A program made the position numbers and the translations under genes. 64,000 nt of DNA from Lysobacterales bacterium (GTDB lineage: Bacteria; Pseudomonadota; Gammaproteobacteria; Xanthomonadales; SZUA-36): NCBI GenBank assembly GCA_014238945.1, contig JABAAB010000041.1:1-64000 (forward strand), given 5' to 3'. Shown here piece after piece: positions 25,903-35,640 of the stretch. The stretch's first letter is position 1, and each line of letters opens with the position of its first letter. Below the pieces are notes generated by a model, which made no database searches, had not been told where the DNA came from, and worked only from the letters and a program-made list of their open reading frames with translations.

Positions 25903-28074
25903 ATGACTGGTCAGTCCCGGGTTCAAACGAGTTTCATCGCATGCAATCTGTGTGAGGCCATTTGCGGGTTGGAAATCAAACGGGTTAACAACAGCATCAG
26001 GTCGATACGCGGGGACAAACTGGACCCCATGAGCAAGGGGCACATCTGTGCAAAGGCCCTCGCCTTGAAAGACATCTACGACGATCCGGACAGACTACGC
26101 TTACCCCTGAAGAAGTGTGCAGAAGGTTGGCAGGAAATTCCCTGGAAACAGGCTTTTGACGAGGCTGCCACCGGACTCAAACACATACAGCAACGCCATG
26201 GCAACGATGCGGTGGCTTCCTACCTCGGCAACCCGACAGTGCACAACCTGGAAGCCATGCTTTTCGGACCCGTTTTTTTTCGCAGTTTGAATACCAGCAA
26301 CCGGTTTTCCGCTACTTCGGTTGACCAACTACCGGAACAACTGGCTTCATTGCTGATGTTTGGTCACGATCTGATGATCCCCCTGCCCGACCTCGACCGC
26401 ACCGATTACCACCTAATCTTTGGTGCCAATCCCGTGGTCTCCAATGGCAGTCTGATGACAGCTCCGGGTGTCGCTAAAAGATTGAAAGCAATCCGCGAAC
26501 GCGGGGGCCGTCTGGTGGTTATTGACCCGCGCAGAACAGAAACTGCTGCCATTGCCGATCGGCATCTGCACATCAGACCCGGCTCCGACGTTTACATGCT
26601 GCTGGCCATGTTGCAGGTGGTGTTCAACGAGGAACTGCACTCACTGGGTCGTGTTGGTTCGTATGTGGACGGACTCGAAAACATCAAAAATCATGTACGG
26701 GAATATACCCCGGAACGGGTCGCAGCCCTCACCGGTATTGCAGCAGGGGATGTAAAGACCCTGGTCCGAGAATTCTGCGCTGCAAAGAGCGCCAGTTGTT
26801 ATGGACGCATAGGCGTTTCCACACAGCAATACGGCACACTCTCACAATGGCTGATCAACGTGTTCAACATTGTTACCGGGAACCTGGACAGGGCCGGTGG
26901 AACCATGTTTGCTGCACCGGCGGTCGATGTCCTGGCACGGCCACGTAAAAGAAAGGGATTTGCAGACAAATTCAGCCGGGTCAGGAAACTGCCGGACTTT
27001 AACGACGAATTTCCAGTGGCCACGCTGGCCGAAGAGATAACCACGCCCGGTGAGGGACAGATACGGGCGTTGGTTACCAACGCGGGTAATCCGATCCTGA
27101 GCACACCCAATGGACGCCGTCTCGATGATGCTTTTGGCAAGCTGGACTTCATGGTGAGCATAGATTTCTATCTGAATGAGACCACCCGCCACGCGGACAT
27201 CATCCTGCCGCCGGTTTGTGCACTGGAAAGATCTCATTACGACCTGGCCTTTCAGACACTGGCGATTCGCAATGGTGCTAGGTTTTCCCCCGTGCTGTTG
27301 ACGCCGGACAAAAAACACCGTTCCGACAAGCAGATATTTCTGGAACTTGCCTGGCGTATGCAAACCAACGGTCCTGTTAGCAGGGTGAAGGGTTGGTTCA
27401 AAAAGAACCTGAGACAACTATTGGGTAGCGAATGGGTGATTGACCGGCAACTGAAGAAAGGACCCTACTACAAAAGCCATGGACTGAATCTGAAGAAACT
27501 CAGGCAAAATCCACATGGTATAGACCTCGGCGCCCTGCAACCCTGTCTGCCGGGTCGCCTGTTTACAGTCGATAAAATGATACGACTTGCCCCCGGGGAA
27601 TTTCTAAACGAGCTGTTACAAATCCGCGATACCATGAGCGAAGAACAGCCGTTGGATATCGACGGATTCGACCTTCAGCTCATTGGACGCCGCGATCCCA
27701 GGACCAATAATTCCTGGCTGCACAACAGTCAGAGAATGGTCAAGGGAAAGCCCCGTTGTGTGGTCTTCATTCACCCAAAAGATGCAGTCAGATACGGCAT
27801 TGACGATGGTGAAGAGGTCGAGGTGACTTCACGCGTGGGTTCGATCAGGATTGTGGCAAAAATCAATTCTGACATGATGCCCGGTGTGGTCAGCATCCCA
27901 CACGGATGGGGACACCAGATAAAAGGTACAAAACTCCGTGTTGCCAGGCAACACGCTGGCGTCAATACAAATATCCTGACGGATGACGATTTTCTTGACT
28001 CGGTTTCGGGAAATGCGGCCTTGAACGGAGTACCGGTTTCAGTTTCTCCTGTCGCTGGTTCCCATCCGTCTTAA
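25903..28074 (+). CDS. Molybdopterin-dependent oxidoreductase (DMSO-reductase/formate dehydrogenase-like)
   Basis: The 723-residue protein starts with a 4Fe-4S site (CNLCEAICGLEI, then KGHICAK). Mo-cofactor domains follow: YHLIFGANPVVSNGSLMTAP, GGRLVVIDPRRTETAAIADR, HIRPGSDVYMLLAMLQVV, and a C-terminal beta domain (HPKDAVRYGIDDGEEVEVTS, then HGWGHQ). There is no Tat signal, so it is cytoplasmic. In the position where formate dehydrogenases carry Cys or Sec I see SATSVDQ without one, so formate oxidation should not be assumed. It starts 41 bases after the CPBP gene and may share the MarR-controlled promoter. Electron partner not seen in the window. Confidence 0.85.
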   Translation: MTGQSRVQTSFIACNLCEAICGLEIKRVNNSIRSIRGDKLDPMSKGHICAKALALKDIYDDPDRLRLPLKKCAEGWQEIPWKQAFDEAATGLKHIQQRHGNDAVASYLGNPTVHNLEAMLFGPVFFRSLNTSNRFSATSVDQLPEQLASLLMFGHDLMIPLPDLDRTDYHLIFGANPVVSNGSLMTAPGVAKRLKAIRERGGRLVVIDPRRTETAAIADRHLHIRPGSDVYMLLAMLQVVFNEELHSLGRVGSYVDGLENIKNHVREYTPERVAALTGIAAGDVKTLVREFCAAKSASCYGRIGVSTQQYGTLSQWLINVFNIVTGNLDRAGGTMFAAPAVDVLARPRKRKGFADKFSRVRKLPDFNDEFPVATLAEEITTPGEGQIRALVTNAGNPILSTPNGRRLDDAFGKLDFMVSIDFYLNETTRHADIILPPVCALERSHYDLAFQTLAIRNGARFSPVLLTPDKKHRSDKQIFLELAWRMQTNGPVSRVKGWFKKNLRQLLGSEWVIDRQLKKGPYYKSHGLNLKKLRQNPHGIDLGALQPCLPGRLFTVDKMIRLAPGEFLNELLQIRDTMSEEQPLDIDGFDLQLIGRRDPRTNNSWLHNSQRMVKGKPRCVVFIHPKDAVRYGIDDGEEVEVTSRVGSIRIVAKINSDMMPGVVSIPHGWGHQIKGTKLRVARQHAGVNTNILTDDDFLDSVSGNAALNGVPVSVSPVAGSHPS

Positions 28075-28082
28075 TCTGCCGG

Positions 28083-28104
28083 CCAACCGGATCACCCCGG
28101 TTGG
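28083..28104 (+). terminator. Hairpin after the molybdopterin oxidoreductase
   Basis: An 8-bp stem (CCAACCGG / CCGGTTGG) with a 6-base loop starts 9 bases after the stop. No T-run follows, so it may act with Rho or only protect the message. Confidence 0.4.
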
Positions 28105-28215
28105 ATCAACCCTGTTGAATCAATGCGGACTCTGCTCGTGGTTTCCTGTTCCGCCAAATACCGAAGAAACGATGTTCCTGTGTTGCAAATATCCGCTGTC
28201 GCGGGTTTGTGACTG

Positions 28216-28821
28216 TCAACTGGACTGTTGCACGGTCACGGACTCGACATAGACGATTTCGCAGGCACCATTTCCAGTATCCGTACGACTCATGGAAGTC
28301 CTCCAGAACCAGCCTGAATCATGATCTACATCAACCAGGTAGCCATTGAGTTCAATCACATCACCAATGCGGAGATCTTTCAGGGATCTGCCAATTTCGG
28401 ACCGGGACGGAATCATGTGCATGTTGCTGCTGTTGGAAATAATTTGCTGGTCCGAGATGGGTGCCGGCAACTTATAACGTGTGTGGTACCACCGACCGCG
28501 CTGGGAAATGTCGATCTGGTCCAGTACCGCCTGGTCAGACATGACGCCCCAACCCAACGCCAGGTCCAATGGTGACAGATCAGATTCACGATGCAGGTAG
28601 TAAGGTTTAGAGGACAGAACCCTGGCGCGTATCTTAAAGCGTGCCTTGCGGGTGACCCAATAGTCCTCGAACCTGAAGGACGTGGGTCTGATGTCGCGCT
28701 GCACAGGTTTTTCGCTGATTAGTACACCGGGCGCATGAATCAGTGGTTTCTGCTCCCAGTTCCAGGCAATCAGAATACCCAGGACCACCGCACTGAAGAT
28801 GAAAATCCGTTTGACTGTCAT
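28216..28821 (-). CDS. Membrane-anchored hypothetical protein
   Basis: A 201-residue protein with an N-terminal helix (RIFIFSAVVLGILIAWNW) and a soluble domain predicted outside the membrane (FEDYWVTRKARFKIRARVLS, then LDLALGWGVMSDQAVLDQID; later DLRIGDVIELNGYLVDVD). The IGDVIELNGYLVDV run resembles a small OB/beta-barrel segment. I do not recognise the family. It stands alone, converging with the oxidoreductase gene and diverging from the AraC regulator. Confidence 0.6.
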   Translation of the reverse strand: MTVKRIFIFSAVVLGILIAWNWEQKPLIHAPGVLISEKPVQRDIRPTSFRFEDYWVTRKARFKIRARVLSSKPYYLHRESDLSPLDLALGWGVMSDQAVLDQIDISQRGRWYHTRYKLPAPISDQQIISNSSNMHMIPSRSEIGRSLKDLRIGDVIELNGYLVDVDHDSGWFWRTSMSRTDTGNGACEIVYVESVTVQQSS

Positions 28822-29055
28822 GGAATTATTCTACACGTTATTGCAATGTCGCTTTCAAAGCACACGTATCCCCTGATCACTGCTGCTCTTGAGTGAATTG
28901 AACATCCGTTGCTGATATAACTTGCCGGTTTGTAACAGGTTGGACCCTGCATGAATTCAAAACAGGGGGCAGTAACTTGTATTTTCTATCGCTGGAAGTC
29001 GATAATTCATGTCTGATCGTCTATATTACGCAGGTTACATTTTCAGAGACAGCAC

Positions 29056-29928
29056 TTGGAAGTACTCAGCGACATCCTCCGTTCCATGCGGGTAAACGGT
29101 AGCGTTTATTTTTGCCAGTTTGTCGAACCGCCGTGGTCCATGAGTTTTTCGGAGAACGAGAAAGCCTGTTTTCATTTCATCCGCAAAGGTGATTGCTGGC
29201 TCAGTTCTGACCATTCCGTCAAACGACTCGGTCCGGGTGATCTCCTGTACGTGGAAGCCGGGCGCGATCATACCCTGTCCAGTTCAGAACCGGGCATTGA
29301 CACGGAGCAGAGTCAGCAGTCATCAACACTGTTGTTGTGTGGCTATTGTGAATTCGATACACCGGCAGAACATCCCCTCATGGCCAATCTTCCTTCACTG
29401 GTTGTCGTCACCGCCGAAGAGCTTCTTCGTCATGGCTGGCTGAAGAGTACCCTGGACCAGTTGAGCAAGGAATATATGTCACAAAAACCGGGAAGTGCGG
29501 TTGTGGTAGATAAACTCACGGAGATCCTGCTGGTGGAGCTCATCAGGATCAATTTTGGTTATTCGGAACAAAATGGTTTTATTGGTGCCCTGTTTGACCG
29601 GCGGATCTCCTCTGCACTGGAGATGATGCACGATCAACCCCACGAACAATGGACGCTTGAAAGACTCGCTACCGGAGTGGCCATGTCCCGGTCTGCATTT
29701 GCCAAACGTTTCAGAGGACGGGTGGGACAAACCATGTTTGAATACCTCACGGCCCTTCGCATGCAACGCGCACAGGCCATGCTACGGGATTCAAACATGC
29801 TGCTGTATGAAGTTGCCAACCGTGTGGGCTATGAATCTGACCTCGCGTTCAGCAAGGCATTCAAACGCCTGTTGGGAATGACACCGACAAAATACCGCAA
29901 AAAAATGCGCTCACAGACCCAACAGTAA
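29056..29928 (+). CDS. AraC-family regulator with N-terminal cupin
   Basis: Residues 1-165 form a cupin sensor (CFHFIRKGDCWLSSDHSVKR, then LGPGDLLYVEAGRDHTL). Residues 185-285 are the AraC double helix-turn-helix (WTLERLATGVAMSRSAFAKR, then MLLYEVANRVGYESDLAFSK and GMTPTKYRKKM). The group usually regulates a neighbouring oxidoreductase or hydrolase. The start shown is TTG; ATG 29089 is possible but cuts into the cupin. It ends 6 bases before the frameshifted hydrolase, so that gene could be part of its unit. Confidence 0.85.
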   Translation: MEVLSDILRSMRVNGSVYFCQFVEPPWSMSFSENEKACFHFIRKGDCWLSSDHSVKRLGPGDLLYVEAGRDHTLSSSEPGIDTEQSQQSSTLLLCGYCEFDTPAEHPLMANLPSLVVVTAEELLRHGWLKSTLDQLSKEYMSQKPGSAVVVDKLTEILLVELIRINFGYSEQNGFIGALFDRRISSALEMMHDQPHEQWTLERLATGVAMSRSAFAKRFRGRVGQTMFEYLTALRMQRAQAMLRDSNMLLYEVANRVGYESDLAFSKAFKRLLGMTPTKYRKKMRSQTQQ

Positions 29929-29934
29929 CAACCG

Positions 29935-30704
29935 ATGAGACGACCTCCGGCGGCAGCAAAGCTCGCATTCCTGCTACTCTCCGGTACCGCCCATTGTGAA
30001 TACACCACCAGCGGCCATGCACCGCAAACAGGAGCCTTTAGCCAGAGTAATTCAATCAGGGAAGTGGCGGGCGAGGAATTTGCAGCTGCAGCAGAGAGCT
30101 TCATTTCTCCGCATGAGTCCATTAACTGGGAATTCTATGTACCCGAAAATTATGACCCTCAAAAACCCGCAGGATTGATGGTCTATGTCAGTCCGTCACC
30201 GTCCGGTGATATCCCCAGGGGCTGGAAAGCCATTGTGGACGGCCTGAATATGATCTGGGTCGCGGCCACTGGTTCGGGTAATCGGGTGGCCGTGGGCAGA
30301 CGGGTGGTGTTTGCGCTGGCGGCACCGAGCCTGGCAGGTCGTCACTATCAAATTGACCCGCAAAGGATATACCTGTCCGGTCTTTCAGGTGGCGGAAAGT
30401 CGCCAATCTGGTGGCGACAGAATATGCACAGTTGTTCAAGGGAGCAATCTATAATTGCGGGGTAAATTTCTGGAAGACCCACCCTCCAAGGGCATTGCAA
30501 CAGATCAGGCAAAATCACTATGTATTTCTCACCGGCAGCAGGGACCAGGCCAGAATGTCGATAAAAAAGGTTTATAAACAGTACCCGGAGGCTGGTGTAA
30601 GCAACAGCAAACTGATGGTTATCAGCAATATGACACACAGAAACCCGGATGCCGATGACTTCGAAGAAGCCATACGTTATTTCGACTCGCGTTTCACACC
30701 CTGA
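29935..30704 (+). pseudogene. Exported alpha/beta hydrolase broken by a single-base deletion
   Basis: The first part (29935 to about 30400) has a signal-like start (PAAAKLAFLLLSGTAHC), INWEFYVPENYDPQKPAGLM, and a serine-nucleophile elbow LSGLSGGG near 30380-30397. The second part continues in the next frame from about 30402 (VANLVATEYAQLFKGAIYNC) to 30704 and ends with the likely catalytic His (SNMTHRNPDADDFEEA). Inserting one base at GGAAAGTCGCC (about 30398-30402) would join SGGGK to VANLV, the usual sequence in this esterase/PHB-depolymerase-like family. As written, the protein ends at 30465 without the catalytic His. It is either a real frameshift or an assembly error. Confidence 0.7.
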
Positions 30705-30715
30705 GCACAGTTGTC

Positions 30716-32602
30716 ATGTTAAAACTCAACAGGATTGAATTGCGCCGTGGTGCCAGGTTGTTGTTTGAAAATGCGTCCCTGCAGGTGCACGCCGGACAAC
30801 GCCTGGGTGTGATCGGGGTCAATGGCAGTGGTAAAAGTTCATTGTTTTCCCTGCTGCTGGGCCAACTGGAACATGACGCCGGTGAATTACACCTGGACTC
30901 CAGGTCTGTTATATCCCACGTGGCACAGGAAAGCCCATCCAGCGATAAACCCGCCATAGAATTTGTCATGGATGGCGACACAGGCCTGCGCGAGCTACAG
31001 GCCAGAATCAGCGCATTGGAAGCCGGTGACGACCACGGCGATGAACTGCACCACTGCTATGAGCGTATGGATGACATACAGGGATTCACTGCGGATACAC
31101 GTGCGGCCAGGTTATTACACGGACTGGGTTTCAATGCGGTCGATATCAAGAAAGCCGTGAAAGAGTTTTCCGGTGGTTGGAGGATGCGTTTGAACCTGGC
31201 CCAGGCATTGATGTGTCGCTCGGATATCCTGCTGCTTGATGAACCGACCAATCATCTTGATCTTCCGGCCATCATCTGGCTCGAGCGCTGGTTAAAATCC
31301 TACGCTGGAATATTATTACTGATATCCCATGACCGTGACTTCCTCGACGGACTGTGCACGCACATTGCACACATTGAACGACAGACGGTCAAGACCTACA
31401 CCGGTAATTACAGCCAGTTCGAAGCCGTTCGTGCAGAACAACTGGCATTGCAACAGGTCATGTATGCCAAACAGCAGAAGGAAATAAAGCACATACAGAG
31501 CTTTGTGGACAGATTTCGCTACAAGGCGAGCAAGGCCAAACAGGCTCAAAGTCGCTTGAAGATGCTGGAACGCATGACCCAGATCGCACCTGCACATGTG
31601 GACTCTGCGTTTCATTTTCACTTTGAACAACCGGATAAACAACCGCAACAGCTAATCCAGCTGGAAGATGCCAGCATCGGATACCAACAAGAGGTCGTCT
31701 CCGGAATAGATTTCAGATTGGGTGCAGGTGACCGCATCGGTCTTCTGGGAGCCAACGGTGCAGGAAAATCCACCCTGGTCAAGGCACTGGTGGATGGCAG
31801 CACCCTGTTGAGTGGGGAGCGCACCTTCAACCGGCACACGGCAAGTGGCTACTTTGCTCAACATCAATTGGATCTCTTGCGCATGGATTGCAGTCCCCTG
31901 TGGCATGTACAACGTCAATCCGGCGACATGCGGGAACAGGAATTACGTAATCATCTGGGCCATTTCGGTTTTCAGGGAGAACGGATCGATGATCCCGTCG
32001 CACCCTTTTCCGGTGGCGAGAAAGCCCGTCTGGTACTGGCTCTGCTTGTACTGCAAAGACCCAACCTTCTGTTACTGGATGAACCGACCAATCACCTGGA
32101 TCTGGAAATGCGACACGCACTGAGCATGGCCCTGGTGGAATACACAGGTGCCCTGCTGGTGATCTCGCATGACCGGCACTTATTACGCAGTGTCTGCGAT
32201 ACTTTGTACGTCGTGCATCAGGGCAAGCTGTTTGAATTCAAACAAACACTGGATGACTACCCCAACTGGCTCAGGGAACAGCGGGAACTACCCGCCACGA
32301 CTGGTGGACAAGTAAGCAGCAGGAAGAAAAACAGGCAGGCTGAAGCCAAACGCAGACGGCAACTTAAACCTTATATGGACAAAGTCAGAAAAAATGAAAG
32401 GGACATGGCCAACAGGCGTACGGAACTGGAGCGGGTGGATTCCATGCTTCAGGATGAGTCCCTGTACACGGACGCAAACCGAAAACAGGAAATGACCACC
32501 TTGTTGCAACAACAGGCCGAATTGAAATCCGAATTGGAATCACTCGAGTGGGCCTGGCTTGAGGCCTCTGAAACACTTGAAAATGCAGACAGGGATCTGT
32601 AA
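30716..32602 (+). CDS. yheS: ABC-F family ATPase, YheS type
   Basis: The 628-residue protein has two ABC cassettes without membrane segments. Walker A sites: GVNGSGKSSLFSLLLG near residue 35 and GANGAGKSTLVKALVD near 345. Signatures: KEFSGGWRMRLNLAQAL and APFSGGEKARLVLALLV. Walker B: DILLLDEPTNHLD and NLLLLDEPTNHLD. The linker is the charged ABC-F P-site tRNA-interaction region (FVDRFRYKASKAKQAQSRLK). A C-terminal coiled coil rich in Lys/Arg/Glu ends the protein. The length fits E. coli YheS (637). ABC-F proteins bind the ribosomal E site and modulate translation. It starts 11 bases after the broken hydrolase. Confidence 0.93.
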   Translation: MLKLNRIELRRGARLLFENASLQVHAGQRLGVIGVNGSGKSSLFSLLLGQLEHDAGELHLDSRSVISHVAQESPSSDKPAIEFVMDGDTGLRELQARISALEAGDDHGDELHHCYERMDDIQGFTADTRAARLLHGLGFNAVDIKKAVKEFSGGWRMRLNLAQALMCRSDILLLDEPTNHLDLPAIIWLERWLKSYAGILLLISHDRDFLDGLCTHIAHIERQTVKTYTGNYSQFEAVRAEQLALQQVMYAKQQKEIKHIQSFVDRFRYKASKAKQAQSRLKMLERMTQIAPAHVDSAFHFHFEQPDKQPQQLIQLEDASIGYQQEVVSGIDFRLGAGDRIGLLGANGAGKSTLVKALVDGSTLLSGERTFNRHTASGYFAQHQLDLLRMDCSPLWHVQRQSGDMREQELRNHLGHFGFQGERIDDPVAPFSGGEKARLVLALLVLQRPNLLLLDEPTNHLDLEMRHALSMALVEYTGALLVISHDRHLLRSVCDTLYVVHQGKLFEFKQTLDDYPNWLREQRELPATTGGQVSSRKKNRQAEAKRRRQLKPYMDKVRKNERDMANRRTELERVDSMLQDESLYTDANRKQEMTTLLQQQAELKSELESLEWAWLEASETLENADRDL

Positions 32603-32831
32603 AGGCCAATAGTTTTTCCTGTCTTGCGGGTCTTGCGTAAACGACATTTTTAATGATCCGCCGGCTGTGATTAACCCATGCACAGACTCATTATCCACTG
32701 CTAAACTCAGCAGCTGTTCGATCTGCCTCAAACAATCGTTACAACCATGACTATCGACCATTGAAACCTGTCTTTGACTCCCACATTCTCCATCCGCACT
32801 GTTAAAAACTTGTTAATAAGGAGACACTATA

Positions 32832-35519
32832 ATGTCCAGGTCAAAATGGCCCCGTTATTCATTATTATTTACCGCGATGTTTCTCAGCGCGCCCCTGCTG
32901 GCGCAGAATGCTGACGACGATGCCGACGGCGCATCCCCACTTGAAGAAGTGATCATTACCGGTTCGCGTATTCGACAAAACCCCGTGGATGTACGCACAC
33001 CTGTGCAGATCCACAACGAGGAGGACATGGATCTGACCAGCTACCTGTCAGCCGCTGACTACCTGTAGAAACTTCCGATCACCGGATCTGCAATCAACCG
33101 CCTGAATAACTCTTCAGGCAACCTGGGATTTCCACCGGATGGCGCAGGCATCGGTGCCGGTGCATCCGAGATCGACCTGCGTAACCTGGGTTCAAAACGT
33201 ACCCTGGTGCTGGTAGACGGCCGTCGCTGGATTCGCGGGTCTTTCGCATCCGGTGTTTCAGGTGCGGTCGACATCAATACCATTCCTAACAATGCCGTCA
33301 AATCGATTGAAATTTCGATGGACGGTGCCTCCACTGTCTATGGCTCGGTCGCCATCGCTGGTGTGGTCAATATCATCACACAGGACGACTACAACGGATT
33401 TAAGGCTTCAGCCTACTATGGCGCTTTCGAAGAAGGCGACGGCGACTCGGTTGAAGTTGACTTAGCCTTCGGTGCCGAAGGTGAGCGCTCACGCATGTTT
33501 ATCGATGTGAGCTGGACGGATCAGAAGGAAGTCATGGCGGGTGACCGTGAGATTTCCGAATATGCCATTCAGGGATTTCCCTGGGGTCTGAGTTCCGGAA
33601 CTCCCGAGGGGCGCCTGGTTTTCACTGATCCGCGCACCGGGCAAACACTCAGTTTGACCTCTTACACCCCCAACCCGGTCTATGATCCAGCTTGCTGGGC
33701 AACTGGTACCTCGGTAGTGGGCTGTGATGATTTCCAGCCATTCACATTGGCCGATCGTTTCAACTGGCAGCCATTTAACTTCCTGTTGACGCCCAACGAA
33801 CGTGTCAGTATGTTCGCCAAGGCCGAGTACGATATCACCGAGACCACCATGTTCAGGTTGACTGCCAGCTTTAACAAGCGTCAGTCCGTCAGCCAGGCAG
33901 CACCGGAACCTTTGTTTTTCGGACCTGAAGCAGGTGCTGGTACCATTCTGGACAACCTGTTCTGGCCTGCCGACCACCCGTACAACCCGTTTGGTATTGA
34001 CATGGGTCCCGATAACTTCGTATTTACCGGGCGCCGTCCGATCGAAGCCGGACCACGTATCTTCGAACAGGATGTTGAGACCTGGTATGTATCTGCGGGA
34101 CTCGACGGTCAGTTTGACGCAGGTGGCAATACCATTTATTGGGACGCTACAGCCTTTTTCTCAGAAAATGACGCCGCACAGGTCAAGCATGGAGCCTTCA
34201 ATGCGCAGAATATCGCGCTGGCGCTTGGTCCATCTGATGCCTGTGACGCAACCCCGGGTTGTGTACCGCTGAACTGGGTAGGACCGGGTACCATGTCGCA
34301 GGAAATGCTGGATTTCGTCACCTTTGTTCAGAAAGACGTGAGCAACCAGGAGTTGTTTGACTTCACCTTCAAACTGACCGGAGAATTCGGTGGTCTTTCT
34401 GCCGGGTCCATTGGCTGGGCAGCAGGATTTGAACACCGCGAGGAAGACGGCACCTTTACACCGGACTCCATCGTCTCCAGGGGTTTTACCGCAGGTGTAC
34501 CTGCGAGTCCGACCGCCGGTGGCTTTGAGGTTGATGTAGTGTATGCCGAATTCATTATGCCACCCATGAGCGGCGACAACGGTGAGAGGCTGGATATCAG
34601 CGCTTCCGGACGTTATTCAAAATATGACCTGTTCGACAGCGATACCGTATTTGCGTTTGGCAGCAACTGGGCACCGACCGCAGATTTCGTGATCCGGGCC
34701 AACTATGCAGAAGGCTACCGGGCACCGAATATCGGTGAACTGTTCAATACCGGCTCACGTTTTGATGCCAGCATTGTGGATCCCTGCTCAAATGCACAAC
34801 CGGCTGTCCAGGCCAACTGTGCTTCATTGGGTGTGCCACCGGATGCACAGGACGTGTTGACCAAGTGCGTGGAAACACTGGATCCATTCTTCTGTGACAA
34901 TGTTTCGCACGCACCGGGCGGAACCGTTCAGCGTGTGGACGGCGTACTGCTGAATATCGGTGGAATAGAAACCTCGGGTATCGACTGGAAGGTTGAGTTG
35001 ACTACTGCCGGTGGTGACATGGGACAGTTTCGTATCCAGTGGTTGAGCACCTACCTGCTTGACTACACCGAAATCGTTCCAGGGCCGGATGGCGACGTCA
35101 ACATCAGCCGGGAAGGTACCGAACTGGGTTCGCCTGAACGTGCTTTTGTAGAGTACAAGTCGACCCTGAACACCGATTGGTTCTACAACAATTGGAGTGC
35201 CAGGCTGTCCTTCCAGTACTACGGTTCCATCGAAGAACAATGTGGTGGTATGACTGCAGCGTTTGAACTCTGGGATGAATTTTGTACCCGAGGACAGGCC
35301 GGTAACGACATCGACAGCACCATTTTCACCAACCTGCAGGCCTCCTGGTCACCTGATCTGGGCAACCAGGGTGACTGGACCTTCCAGGTGGGTGTCGATA
35401 ACGTGCTGGAAGAGACCACCCCATTCTGCGCATCCTGCGACCTGAACAGCTTTGACGGAATGATCTATCCGATTCCGGGCCGTTCCTGGTACGCACGTGC
35501 GGTGTTCAGAACCGACTAA
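32832..35519 (+). pseudogene. TonB-dependent receptor with an in-frame TAG at codon 79
   Basis: The frame runs from ATG 32832 (strong AAGGAG site at 32818-32823) to TAA at 35517-35519 with one TAG at 33066-33068. It has a signal peptide (YSLLFTAMFLSAPLLAQ), a TonB-box-like segment (PLEEVIITGSRIRQNPVDV), a plug (TLVLVDGRRWIRGSFASG, then VKSIEISMDGASTVYGSVAI) and a 22-strand barrel ending in aromatic residues (WYARAVFRTD). At the stop, SAADYL-stop-KLPITGSAINRL is continuous with family sequence, and CAG (Gln) would restore it. If translation reinitiates at 33207 the receptor has no signal and no TonB box and cannot work. The ligand is unknown; the type is common in carbohydrate and peptide uptake. 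Followed by a strong terminator. Confidence 0.8.
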
Positions 35520-35544
35520 CAAAATGCTTAAACAGTGCAACAGG

Positions 35545-35573
35545 AAAACGGCCCCGAACGGGGCCGTTTTTTT
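35545..35573 (+). terminator. Rho-independent terminator of the TonB receptor
   Basis: A GC-rich 8-bp stem (ACGGCCCC / GGGGCCGT) with a four-base loop, extended by A-T pairs and followed by seven T. A textbook intrinsic terminator. Confidence 0.9.
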
Positions 35574-35640
35574 ATCAGAATCAGTGTTCCGGATTCGTGA
35601 ATGGTCTAACCTCAGGACACAAACGGGTTGGGTCGCGGGC

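Noticed and set aside
32540..32761. Small minus-strand frame with a C-x-x-C (CNDCLRQIEQLL)
   Set aside because: It overlaps the yheS end and lacks a ribosome site; the Cys pair alone is not enough to support a gene.
931..33068. A reassigned genetic code with TAA/TAG as glutamine
   Set aside because: guaB, the SnoaL-like gene and others end at TAG or TAA at their normal family C-terminus, so both codons terminate.
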